Shown: in pieces, positions 1 to 7,276 of the stretch
Layout of the letters: each line of letters starts with the position of its first letter
Numbering within the stretch: position 1 is the first letter of the stretch
Assembly: GCA_900555705.1 (NCBI GenBank)
Contig: USLV01000001.1
Span: 1-36,043 of the forward strand
Length of the DNA stretch: 36,043 bases
Source of the DNA: an uncultured Oscillospiraceae bacterium
Lineage (GTDB): Bacteria; Bacillota; Clostridia; Oscillospirales; Acutalibacteraceae
Reading direction: 5' to 3'
The notes under the pieces: generated by a model
The model's input: only the letters and a program-made list of their open reading frames with translations
Told to the model about the DNA's origin: nothing
The model's database searches: none
Position numbers and translations under genes: made by a program

Positions 1-18
1 GATGTGTATAAGAGACAG
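1..18. other. Sequencing adapter remnant (Tn5/Nextera mosaic end)
   Basis: These bases match 18 of the 19 bases of the Tn5 mosaic end used in Nextera-type libraries, starting from its second base. They interrupt the reading frame of the prp gene, so they are technical sequence and not genome. Genomic sequence begins at about base 19. Confidence 0.95.
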
Positions 19-166
19 CGGTTACCGTATTGGCAGCCATCAAAGCCGCTGAGGAGATCGCCGCGCAGACAACGTCGCGGCCTGCTTCGGCAGCTCCGCT
101 GTGTCCCTGTATCCGGAATCCGCGCAGCCGCCCGTCCGGCATCGTCAGAAATCGCACCCGTGTCAT
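19..166 (-). CDS. prp: Ribosomal-processing cysteine protease Prp, 3' part missing
   Basis: Prp removes the N-terminal extension of ribosomal protein L27 in Firmicutes and related bacteria. The visible N-terminal 49 residues carry the family signature: a GHSG motif with the catalytic His at about residue 22, then a DVVCAAIS segment with the catalytic Cys at about residue 35. The ATG at 166-164 lies 6 bases after the rplU stop, which fits the usual rplU-prp-rpmA order; rpmA would lie beyond the contig end. No clear Shine-Dalgarno sequence precedes it, so translation may be coupled to rplU. The gene is cut by adapter sequence, not by a natural mutation. Confidence 0.9.
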
Positions 167-172
167 GGACGA

Positions 173-529
173 TTATTCTGCTTCAACCGTCTCGTCCGCA
201 GCCTTCGCACGGGCCGCCCGCTGATGGATGGCACCGATCTGCACCTTGGTATAGGGCTGACGATGGCCCAGCTTGCGCTGGCTGCCCTTCTTCGGACGAT
301 AGGTGAAAACCGTGATCTTCTTGCCCTTGCCGTTCTTGAGAACGGAGGCATCGACACTCGCGCCCTTCAGATACGGCGCGCCGAGCTTCAGCTCCTTGTC
401 GTTGTGGAGAGCCACCACTTTGTCAAACGTGACAGCGGCCTCTTCCGCGGCATCCAGCTTTTCAATGAACAGAACGTCGCCGGTCTGTACCTTGTACTGC
501 TTGCCGCCGGTCTCGATAATGGCGTACAT
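173..529 (-). CDS. rplU: 50S ribosomal protein bL21
   Basis: This is a structural protein of the large ribosomal subunit that contacts 23S rRNA. The 118-residue protein opens with the family hallmark MYAIIETGGKQYKV and has the conserved basic stretch KGKKITVFTYRPKKGSQRKLGHRQ, ending near residue 92. It carries a short Ala/Glu-rich C-terminal tail beyond the usual end of about 103 residues. It is the first gene of an rplU-prp transcript with a strong promoter and a structured leader upstream. No other protein family fits. Confidence 0.97.
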   Translation of the reverse strand: MYAIIETGGKQYKVQTGDVLFIEKLDAAEEAAVTFDKVVALHNDKELKLGAPYLKGASVDASVLKNGKGKKITVFTYRPKKGSQRKLGHRQPYTKVQIGAIHQRAARAKAADETVEAE

Positions 530-613
530 AGAGAAACCTGCCTTTTTTCAGTCTCGCTGGTATCGGGCGGCACCCAAAAGGGCGCACTTCCAGAATGGCC
601 CGTTCCATGCGGC
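530..613 (-). promoter_or_regulatory. Probable L21 leader (autoregulatory 5' UTR of rplU)
   Basis: About 84 nt separate the predicted transcription start (near 613) from the rplU ATG. The stretch is GC-rich and can form several stems, including pairings among GGGC, GCCC and GGGTGCC blocks. It ends in a GCGAGACTGAAAAAAGGCAGG segment just before the start codon. In Firmicutes this position usually holds the L21 leader bound by the protein product. I recognise it from position and general features, not from an alignment. Confidence 0.55.
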
Positions 614-620
614 AACCGTT

Positions 621-649
621 ATTTTAGCATGATTTTCCCGCCCTGTCAA
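621..649 (-). promoter_or_regulatory. Sigma-A promoter of rplU
   Basis: On the minus strand a TTGACA -35 box (644-649) and a TAAAAT -10 box (621-626) are separated by 17 bp. This places transcription start near 613, ahead of the rplU leader. Confidence 0.85.
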
Positions 650-679
650 TGCTTTTCGGCAAAATAACTGTGAACAAAT

Positions 680-840
680 GAGGCTGGTCCAGGATGTCAT
701 GTTTTGAGAGAAGAGAGATCTATGAAAAAGCAGTAGTCGCTGTGACCGCTGCGTTTGCGGTGAAGGTGATAAACCGCTGATAACGCGAAAGATAGACCAG
801 CCTCGGTTGTCGTGAAAACGACGGCCGAAGCTGGTTTTTT
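680..840 (+). ncRNA. Candidate structured RNA with switch-like terminator, unknown class
   Basis: A 10-nt block GAGGCTGGTC (680-689) is perfectly complementary to GACCAGCCTC (795-804). That second block is also the 5' arm of an intrinsic terminator (796-840), so the two pairings exclude each other, as in riboswitches and attenuators. Between them lie further options: ACCGC (745-749 or 772-776) can pair with GCGGT (757-761), and loop bases GCGTT (751-755) can pair with AACGC (782-786). No plus-strand gene follows; the RNA would end just before the 3' end of spoVAD. It matches no riboswitch, 6S or SRP consensus that I recognise. A plus-strand promoter was not clear. Confidence 0.35.
796..840 (+). 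terminator. Rho-independent terminator (plus strand, perhaps bidirectional)
   Basis: The arms at 796-813 and 818-835 pair over about 17 positions with one C-A mismatch around a GAAA tetraloop. Six T residues follow (835-840). The T run favours plus-strand termination. On the minus strand the hairpin lies 5 bases beyond the spoVAD stop codon and could also end that transcript, although its T tract there is weak. Confidence 0.85.
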
Positions 841-844
841 ACAC

Positions 845-1855
845 TTATTCCGAGACGAGATGCACGAGATGGGCAATGCCGGGAATGCTCTCGCCCTGCT
901 GGGAGGAGGTCGGGGACATCAGGGCGCCGGTGCCGATGAACAGCACGCTGTTCAGCTCCCTTTTCTCCATCTTGCTGAGGATATAGGAGCAGACGACGGC
1001 CGCTGAACAGCCGCAGCCGGAGCCGCCCGCGTGGACGTCCTGCTTTTCGCGATCATAGATCATCAGTCCACAGTCGCTGTGGCGGCTGCCGAGTGTGATG
1101 CCCTGCCGGGAAAGCAGCTCATGCAGCAGATCGCTGCCGACCTGCGACAGGTCGCCGGTCAGGATAAGATCATAGTCCTCCGGAGATGTGCCGGTATCCT
1201 TGAGGAAATTGGCGATGGTATCCGCTGCGGCCGGGGCCATGGCAGCCCCCATGTTGTTGGCGTCGTTGATGCCGAGATCGGTTACACGGCCGCCGCAGAC
1301 CGCCGCGATACGGACGCCGCTGCCGCCCATGCCGATGATGGCGGAGCCGGATGCGGTCGCGGTCCACTGGGCCGACGGGGGGCGTTGGCCACCGTATTCA
1401 AGCGGCAGGCGGAACTGCCGCTCGGCTGCGCAGAAATGGGAGGAGGTGACGGCGGCACAAACATCAGCGGCTCCGCTGTCGACGAATATGGCGGAAAGCG
1501 CCATGGTCTGCGCCATCGTGGAGCAGGCGCCAAACTGGCCGAACAGCGGGATCTTGAATTCCCGCAGCCCGAAGGTGGAGGCGATGTTCTGGTTGAGCAG
1601 GTCGCCGCAAAAGAGATAGTTGACCTGTGATGGCGGAAATCCGGCTTTGTCCAGCGCGCGTGTAAGCGCCTCACGTTGGAGGGCGCTTTCCGCCTTTTCC
1701 CATGTTTTTTCCCCGAGGTGGGTGTCCGCGAAAATCGCGTCAAAATAGCGTGCAAGCGGCCCTTCTCCTTCCTTTTTTCCCACAACCGCGGCATAGCCGA
1801 GGATGGTCGGTCGGCTGGACAGCGTAACGGTGAATTGTCCTTTTCTCTCCGGCAT
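845..1855 (-). CDS. spoVAD: Stage V sporulation protein AD
   Basis: SpoVAD is part of the SpoVA channel that imports dipicolinic acid into the forespore and releases it at germination; it is the soluble thiolase-fold, DPA-binding subunit. The 336-residue protein has typical segments such as PTILGYAAVVGKKEGEGPL, the FGACSTMAQTM region and a C-terminal SGCGCSAAV segment. I chose the ATG at 1855 because GGAGAGGA lies just upstream; the frame stays open further upstream but that stretch overlaps spoVAC and looks non-coding. It follows spoVAC by 16 bp. No spoVAE-type gene follows, because a terminator hairpin comes directly after the stop. Confidence 0.95.
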   Translation of the reverse strand: MPERKGQFTVTLSSRPTILGYAAVVGKKEGEGPLARYFDAIFADTHLGEKTWEKAESALQREALTRALDKAGFPPSQVNYLFCGDLLNQNIASTFGLREFKIPLFGQFGACSTMAQTMALSAIFVDSGAADVCAAVTSSHFCAAERQFRLPLEYGGQRPPSAQWTATASGSAIIGMGGSGVRIAAVCGGRVTDLGINDANNMGAAMAPAAADTIANFLKDTGTSPEDYDLILTGDLSQVGSDLLHELLSRQGITLGSRHSDCGLMIYDREKQDVHAGGSGCGCSAAVVCSYILSKMEKRELNSVLFIGTGALMSPTSSQQGESIPGIAHLVHLVSE

Positions 1856-1871
1856 GATCGTCCTCTCCTCT

Positions 1872-2315
1872 CTACAGCAGTTGCAGCACGAATAGCACCA
1901 GGCCGTAGACGATGGAGGCGGTGATGCCATAGACCAGCACGGGCCCTGCGATTACGAACATCTTGGCGCCGAGCCCCAGGATAAAGCCCTCGCTTTTAAA
2001 TTCGATGGCGGGAGAAACGACTGCGTTGGCAAAGCCTGTGATCGGGACGAGCGTCCCCGCGCCGCCATGCTTGGCGATGTCGTCATAGATGTTGAAGCCG
2101 GTCAGTACGACGCTCAGCAGGATCAGCGAAACCGAACAGAGCAGTCGTGCGTCCTTCTGCTCCATGCCGTTTTGCTGACCGAGATCGATGATAACCTGTC
2201 CAATGGTACAGACCAGACCGCCGATCAGAAAGGCCTTGAGGCAGTTTTTGATTACCGGCGAGTTGGGCGACGCCTGCTTGCTGAGCTTTTTGTACTCCTG
2301 ATTGGTGACGTCCAA
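1872..2315 (-). CDS. spoVAC: Stage V sporulation protein AC
   Basis: SpoVAC is a multi-pass inner-membrane subunit of the SpoVA dipicolinic acid channel; in Bacillus it behaves as a mechanosensitive channel. The 147-residue protein has the typical N-terminal PVIKNCLKAFLIGGLVCTIG segment and about four hydrophobic helices, with the GGAGTLVPITGFANAVVSPA loop shared by SpoVAC and SpoVAE. Its length and N-terminus favour AC over the shorter AE. The start is TTG at 2315, with an AAGGGGG ribosome binding site upstream. A sigma-G-like promoter precedes it. Confidence 0.92.
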   Translation of the reverse strand: MDVTNQEYKKLSKQASPNSPVIKNCLKAFLIGGLVCTIGQVIIDLGQQNGMEQKDARLLCSVSLILLSVVLTGFNIYDDIAKHGGAGTLVPITGFANAVVSPAIEFKSEGFILGLGAKMFVIAGPVLVYGITASIVYGLVLFVLQLL

Positions 2316-2368
2316 AAAGATACCCCCTTGTTATAATAGCCGGACGGCGTGCCGGCAGCTTTTGCCAC

Positions 2369-2397
2369 TAGTATACCGGGAAATAGCGGGAATATAC
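2369..2397 (-). promoter_or_regulatory. Sigma-G-type forespore promoter of spoVAC-spoVAD
   Basis: On the minus strand a GTATA -35 element (2393-2397) and a TATACTA -10 element (2369-2375) are spaced by 17 bp. This is close to the sigma-G pattern known for spoVA operons. It lies about 55 bp upstream of the spoVAC start. Confidence 0.65.
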
Positions 2398-2400
2398 TCC

Positions 2401-3903
2401 TTAGAGGGAGAGATGCTTATCCGCCGGATTGTTGAGTACATGGCCGTCGATATCGTAGCGCGAGCCGTGGCAGGGGCAGTCCCACGTCTGCTCCTCCTGA
2501 TTAAAGAGCAGCGCGCAGCCCATATGAGTGCAGAAGGGGTGGACGGTGTGCAGGCTGCCGCTGCTATCCTTGAATACGCCGACCTTCTCGCCCTTCATCG
2601 AGACAACGGCCCCCTCGCCTGCGTGCAGTGAATCCACCGTCTCCTTCGGAAGCCGGAAAAAGCCACCGATGTAGTTCTTCAGCATATCGGTATTTTCCAC
2701 CACGAATTTTTTGGCCTTGGCCGCCGGGTCAAAGCGGGCGGGGGAAAAGACATCGGCGTGGGGATTGAATTTGCCGGTGAGCTCGTCGCTGATGATGTCT
2801 GCGGCCACCATGCTTCCGGTCATGCCCCATTTGCCGAAGCCGGTCGCAAGATAGACCCGGGGCGCGAGCAAATCGTCGAGCTGCTTATACCGGCCGATAA
2901 AGGGAATGCCGTCGTGGGTCATGCAGTCCTGTGCCGACCAGCTCGCGACCGGTTTCCCATCCGGATACCAGTTCTTTGCCGCCTTTTGCAGCTCGTGATG
3001 GTGGTTCTCCCGGCATTCGTGGCCGGTTTTGTGATTGCCGCCGCCGACCAGAAGCCCCGCCGCTCCCTCCGACGTCGTATAGGAGCGAAAGGAACAGGTT
3101 CCTTCCTCGAGGCCCCAGTAAAGATGCTGCATGGATGGAACGTCTTCCAGCGCGATCAGATAGGAGCGTTCCTGCCAGAGCCGCGCGAAGTAGAGCCCGG
3201 CCTTGTCCATGAAGGGGAAATGGGTTGCGAGTACAACCGTGTCAGCGGAGATGCTGCCGTGCTCTGTTTGGATGCTGCCGGAGAGCTGGCTTGTCTCGTG
3301 CGGCATCGCCTTGGTATGGGGATAGATCGTGACGCCGTCCGCTGTCAGGCGTTCGGCAAGGCCATAGGCAAAGCGGAGCGGCTGCATACAGGCCTGTTCC
3401 GCGAAGCGGACGCCGCCCGCTACCGAAAAGGGAAGCTCGGTTCGCGTGACGAAGGTCGCGGGAAGCTCCAGACGCGAGGCTGCCGTAACTTCCTGCTCTA
3501 CCTCAAGCAAATGAGCGGGATCAACAGCATAGGCGACCGCATCGCAGCGCCGGAAATCACAGTCGATGTCCGCTGCGAGTGCCGCATACTCTTCAACCGC
3601 CTTCTGGTTGGCGGCCGCATATTGTGCCGCGCGTTCCTGCCCTTGATCCTGTAAAAGTCGCGCATAGGGCATGCCGTGTTGGGCGGTAATTTTGGCGGTT
3701 GTACGGGCTGAGGTGCCGCCGCATAAGGGACCGGCGTCGATGACTGTGACGCGGTCGATCCCCTTTTCCCGCAGACGCCAGGCCGTCAGCAGGCCGCACA
3801 GACCGCTGCCGATTACCAGCACATCGGTTTGGATGTCTCCCTGTAGAGACGGCAGCTCCGGCGGCTGTAGTTGCTGCTGCCAGACAGAAGTCAGAGATTG
3901 CAT
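2401..3903 (-). CDS. FAD-dependent oxidoreductase with C-terminal Rieske domain (YhfW-like)
   Basis: The 500-residue protein has an N-terminal DAO-type FAD fold with the dinucleotide motif VIGSGLCG near residues 30-37 and a TSARTTAKITAQHG segment typical of the YhfW-like family. A C-terminal Rieske [2Fe-2S] domain has CTHMGC (Cys458, His460) and CPCHGS (Cys476, His479). It should oxidise an unknown small amine or amino acid-like substrate and pass electrons through the Rieske centre; the substrate cannot be read from sequence. I chose the ATG at 3903 because GGAGGG lies 9 bp upstream, rejecting an upstream TTG that runs through this site. It stands alone between the spoVA operon and a glycosyltransferase. 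Confidence 0.88.
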   Translation of the reverse strand: MQSLTSVWQQQLQPPELPSLQGDIQTDVLVIGSGLCGLLTAWRLREKGIDRVTVIDAGPLCGGTSARTTAKITAQHGMPYARLLQDQGQERAAQYAAANQKAVEEYAALAADIDCDFRRCDAVAYAVDPAHLLEVEQEVTAASRLELPATFVTRTELPFSVAGGVRFAEQACMQPLRFAYGLAERLTADGVTIYPHTKAMPHETSQLSGSIQTEHGSISADTVVLATHFPFMDKAGLYFARLWQERSYLIALEDVPSMQHLYWGLEEGTCSFRSYTTSEGAAGLLVGGGNHKTGHECRENHHHELQKAAKNWYPDGKPVASWSAQDCMTHDGIPFIGRYKQLDDLLAPRVYLATGFGKWGMTGSMVAADIISDELTGKFNPHADVFSPARFDPAAKAKKFVVENTDMLKNYIGGFFRLPKETVDSLHAGEGAVVSMKGEKVGVFKDSSGSLHTVHPFCTHMGCALLFNQEEQTWDCPCHGSRYDIDGHVLNNPADKHLSL

Positions 3904-3912
3904 AAAAATCCG

Positions 3913-3950
3913 CCCTCCTTTTTTCAACAGTGTTTCCGAAAAAAGGAGGG
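3913..3950 (-). promoter_or_regulatory. Hairpin that sequesters the oxidoreductase ribosome binding site
   Basis: CCCTCCTTTTTT and AAAAAAGGAGGG form a perfect 12-bp inverted repeat (arms 3913-3924 and 3939-3950) around a 14-nt loop. In the minus-strand mRNA the 3' arm is the Shine-Dalgarno sequence of the FAD/Rieske gene, so folding would hide it. The effect requires transcription to start beyond 3950. A TATAAC at 3950-3955 could instead be a -10 box, in which case the full stem would not be transcribed. Confidence 0.5.
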
Positions 3951-3972
3951 TTATACGCGACGAAGAAACAGT

Positions 3973-4006
3973 AACCGCCTTCCTGCTGGAAAACAGGAAG
4001 GCGGTT
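3973..4006 (-). terminator. Rho-independent terminator after the GT2 gene
   Basis: A 13-bp perfect stem (3973-3985 with 3994-4006) encloses an 8-nt loop just after the glycosyltransferase stop codon. On the minus strand it is followed by the T-rich stretch ACTGTTTCTTC. Confidence 0.75.
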
Positions 4007-4008
4007 TG

Positions 4009-4989
4009 TCAGCGGTTATTTTCGGCCGAATCGTCTGGATTTTCCAGAAATGCCTCAATGAGATAGCGCGGCCGTGCCTTGACCTCGCTGTAGATCTTAC
4101 CGATATAGGTGCCGAGGATGCCGACACAGAGCAATTGGATGCCGCCGAGCAGCCAGATGGAACAGACGATGGCCGTCCAGCCCGGTACTGTCCAGCCGCA
4201 GAAATAGGAGATCAGCGCATAGAGCAACCCCAGCAGACTGGCGGCGGAGAAGAGCAGCCCGAGATTCGAGATGAGGCGGAGCGGGCGAACGCTGAAAGAG
4301 GTGATCCCCTCAAGGGCAAATCCCAGCATTTTTCGAAACGGATATTTCGACTCGCCGGCCAACCGCTCCCGTCGTTCGTAGGTGACGGTGGCGGTTTTAT
4401 AGCCGATTGTCGGGACGATGCCACGCAGGAACAGGTTGACCTCGTGATATTCCGAAAGGCCGTCCAGCGCCCGTCGACTCATCAGCCGATAATCCGCATG
4501 GTTCGAGACGACCTCGGCGCCAAGCAGCCGCATCAATTTGTAAAACCCCTGTGCGGTCACGCGCTTAAATGCCGTGTCGGTGTCCCGGCGGCTGCGGACA
4601 CCATAGACGATGTCGCAGCCCTCGTGGAAGCGGTCTATAAACTGATCCAATACCTCAATGTCGTCCTGAAGATCGGCATCCAGCGAGACTGCGCAGTCTG
4701 CCCGTTTCCGTGCCGCCATGAGTCCGGCCAGCAGCGCATTCTGATGACCGCGATTGTGCGTCAGCTTGAGTCCGCTGACGAGCGGATCGGCGTGATGATA
4801 TTCCTCGATCAGTGCCCAGGTTCTGTCGCGGCTGCCGTCGTCGACAAACAGAATGCGGCTGGCCGGGGAGGCCTTGCCGTCCGCCATCATGCGGCGGAGC
4901 TTATCTGCCAACCGTTTCACCGTCTCAGGAAGAACGGCCTCTTCGTTGTAACAGGGAACCACTAGGTATACCACGGATGCCACGCTCAT
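4009..4989 (-). CDS. GT2 family membrane glycosyltransferase (GtrB/DPM1-like)
   Basis: The 326-residue protein has an N-terminal GT-A domain with VVPCYNEE at the start, the nucleotide-binding DDGSRDRTW, and the metal-binding LDADLQDD. Two C-terminal hydrophobic segments are typical of GtrB-type enzymes that move a sugar from a nucleotide donor to undecaprenyl phosphate at the inner face of the membrane. The start at 4989 has AAAGGACG upstream; the frame is open further upstream but lies across the promoter. It is monocistronic, with its own promoter and terminator. The sugar and the final glycan are unknown. Confidence 0.88.
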   Translation of the reverse strand: MSVASVVYLVVPCYNEEAVLPETVKRLADKLRRMMADGKASPASRILFVDDGSRDRTWALIEEYHHADPLVSGLKLTHNRGHQNALLAGLMAARKRADCAVSLDADLQDDIEVLDQFIDRFHEGCDIVYGVRSRRDTDTAFKRVTAQGFYKLMRLLGAEVVSNHADYRLMSRRALDGLSEYHEVNLFLRGIVPTIGYKTATVTYERRERLAGESKYPFRKMLGFALEGITSFSVRPLRLISNLGLLFSAASLLGLLYALISYFCGWTVPGWTAIVCSIWLLGGIQLLCVGILGTYIGKIYSEVKARPRYLIEAFLENPDDSAENNR

Positions 4990-5019
4990 CGTCCTTTCAC
5001 CGCTGTTGATGATAGGAGT

Positions 5020-5048
5020 ATTATACCCGTTTATCCGACAATTGGCAA
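5020..5048 (-). promoter_or_regulatory. Sigma-A promoter of the GT2 gene
   Basis: TTGCCA (5043-5048) and a perfect TATAAT (5020-5025) on the minus strand are spaced by 17 bp, about 30 bp upstream of the start codon. Confidence 0.8.
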
Positions 5049-5413
5049 ATATGCTTTTGCGCGCCATGTAATACGGCCCAGCGGCCTTGCGGCTGATTTC
5101 CGGCATGGAGCGCGGGGCGGGGGATTACAGTCGGCAGGCTACCGCTGGATTATATCCATCTTTGCCTATCCCCTGCGATATTGTCCGAAACGTCGGCATA
5201 TGGCATGACCGACAGTGTTGTGCACGATCTATGAACAAATGAATATACCTGACCAAGCGGCATAAAAGGGGGGGAGAAGTTATGCAAACCATCGTGTTTC
5301 TCAATATCAAGGATGGGGTCAGAAAGACAATCAGTCGGGTTTCGGTACTATAAAGCTGTAACAGAAAACACGTGGAAATCGGCAATAAAATGCACCGTTA
5401 AGAAGGCCATTGT
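5049..5413. other. Intergenic region with no recognised gene
   Basis: About 365 bp separate the GT2 promoter from the 3' end of the RiPP locus. The only coding-like item is a 23-codon plus-strand frame (5282-5353) preceded by a very strong AGGGGGGGAGAAG ribosome binding site. Its product matches nothing I know and may be the stub of a lost gene. No convincing terminator is visible for the minus-strand operon that ends at 5414. Confidence 0.5.
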
Positions 5414-7201
5414 CTATTCTGTGAGCGTCCGCCAATTCACGTTCTGGAATCGGGCCGCACCTTCAGCAACCTGCACGCCGATATATCCTCGGAGCGCCTG
5501 CATATGGCTAAATTGACATATCTCTTTGCCATTCAAAAAAATTGTTAACAATGAACCGTTTAGATGCAATACAAACCGAAAGCTCTCTCCAACTCGTATA
5601 CCGGTGGGGATTTTAATCAAATCACCGGCCGGTTCCCATACCTTGAGTGTGCCGTCAGCATCCATCACTACACAGGTAAAGCTGCTTAGATCTTGTGCAG
5701 CACGAGTCACCAGCATCGCGCCACCGGTGTTTAGTAAGGTGATATCTGCTTCTAATTGACCGTCGTCATAGATCTCAGAAGAAAGCAGCGCTGCGGTTTG
5801 GTCGGCAACACCCTCCGCTCCGTTATCGACTTCCCGCCAAGACATCCCCATGGGCTTCAATCCAGGGATATTACTGATAAATCCAGGGTGGACACAATGG
5901 AAACGGCAATGGGCGGCATGTTCTCCGTCGGCGGTGATGGCGGATAGTTCGGTTTGCCCGGGTATAAGCCCCTCCCAAACGGAATGGTCATCGTTTTCTT
6001 CAACCAGTGACACCGCGCAAGGATCATATGACCAAATGTAACGACCCGAAACAGCCTGACGAATTGGCGGGTGGGATGGCAGGGTAAACCGTTTGCCGGG
6101 CTTACCGGCCAGGTTTATTCTGTACGGCAAATCATCCCGCTTTTCTCCAATCGATATGGCAAGCAGGGGAGATCGAGTATCGCTTAAAGATGTCAGCAGA
6201 TATTCCAAAATCTCTCTTTCCCAAATGGCAGCCTGTTCCAGCGGCGCCATCACCCGATTGACCAGCCGTTTGTCGAAAGTGGTATAGAGTTTTAGCAGCA
6301 GCATTTTTGCCTTTCTTGCATTTTTGACCACTTTGCGATATTGAGCGTAAATATATTCTGCATTCGCCAGATAACCCAGTTCTCCCAGATGTCGAATCCG
6401 ATCGCTCATCAACTCTTTATGCTCACAGATGACGGATATAAACCGATAGTCCAAAAAGCAGCCGGTTTCCACACATTCCTGTAAAAAGGACTGAAACGCA
6501 TTATAAACTGACATCCCATAAGTGTAATATATCTGGTGTTCCCGTATGATATCGTTGGGAAAGATGTATTCGTAGCTGTTGACACTGTCCAAATAGTCTC
6601 GAATTCCCCGACGAATCAAAGGGATGTTGAGAACGTGATCGCGAGGATACCAACAGAGGAATTCAATTCCATTTCCCTGATATTTTTGTGCAACCAGTGA
6701 CGGTGCTTCTCGAAACGCGATTTCCATACTGGCGTAGTCCACCGTCATGCGGGTATACTGTTTGTTTTCATTATATGATACCACATAATACACTTCCTGT
6801 TCATCGTCATATCCATAGATGAACAGGTCGTGAAAGTTGTGCCAGCTTTTATAGGGCCGGGTATGTGGAATATAATATTCGTCCACTTCAAGATAAGGGT
6901 AATTCCCGACATCAATGTTTTCCCGCAGAAATTCGATCAACGTACAACTGCGGCGGGCAAGCCATGCCCGGCTGACCCGTTGGTAATAAACAAACGGACA
7001 GGCTTTCCAGACGGAATAGGGAAAGTAGAAATCCGCACGAAAATCTTTCTTATCCGTTGTGTCTGTCTTAACGGTTAATTGAATGTAATTGTTATAAAGC
7101 CATGTGTCGGCTTCCGCATGGTTGAGGACAATTCCAAGGATATCCGCATGGTAGTGGTAGCATTTGACAGGAGTATCGGCAAGGGGCAAGATTCGTTTCA
7201 T
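5414..7201 (-). CDS. Two-domain RiPP-locus protein: possible BtrH-like N-domain plus C-terminal beta-sandwich
   Basis: The 595-residue protein has an N-terminal domain of about 160 residues that resembles the BtrH N-terminal (papain-like fold) family: Cys14 in VKCYHYHAD, then VDEYYIPHTRPY and FHDLFIYGYDDE with His124. A helical middle region follows to about residue 330. The last 170 residues are beta-rich (GYIGVQVAEGAARFQNVNW), like the ConA-type C-terminal domains of some glycosidases. BtrH moves an acyl group from a carrier protein to an amine, so a role in acylating the peptide is a reasonable guess with an ACP in the same locus; leader removal is another. I chose the ATG at 7201 because AAAGGTGG lies upstream. 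It is the last gene of the locus. Confidence 0.5.
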   Translation of the reverse strand: MKRILPLADTPVKCYHYHADILGIVLNHAEADTWLYNNYIQLTVKTDTTDKKDFRADFYFPYSVWKACPFVYYQRVSRAWLARRSCTLIEFLRENIDVGNYPYLEVDEYYIPHTRPYKSWHNFHDLFIYGYDDEQEVYYVVSYNENKQYTRMTVDYASMEIAFREAPSLVAQKYQGNGIEFLCWYPRDHVLNIPLIRRGIRDYLDSVNSYEYIFPNDIIREHQIYYTYGMSVYNAFQSFLQECVETGCFLDYRFISVICEHKELMSDRIRHLGELGYLANAEYIYAQYRKVVKNARKAKMLLLKLYTTFDKRLVNRVMAPLEQAAIWEREILEYLLTSLSDTRSPLLAISIGEKRDDLPYRINLAGKPGKRFTLPSHPPIRQAVSGRYIWSYDPCAVSLVEENDDHSVWEGLIPGQTELSAITADGEHAAHCRFHCVHPGFISNIPGLKPMGMSWREVDNGAEGVADQTAALLSSEIYDDGQLEADITLLNTGGAMLVTRAAQDLSSFTCVVMDADGTLKVWEPAGDLIKIPTGIRVGESFRFVLHLNGSLLTIFLNGKEICQFSHMQALRGYIGVQVAEGAARFQNVNWRTLTE

Positions 7202-7276
7202 AAGATAGACCACCTTTCATTTACAGATGACGCCATCTGTTAACAAGGGCAGACACGGTCTTTCGGGATAAAAATA

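Noticed and set aside
1..18. Natural Tn5-type transposon end
   Set aside because: It is only the mosaic end, exactly at the first base of the sequence and inside the prp frame, which is the mark of a library adapter.
1031..1630. Plus-strand frames opposite spoVAD
   Set aside because: Shadows caused by high GC at third codon positions of a clear gene on the other strand; the same holds opposite rnf genes.
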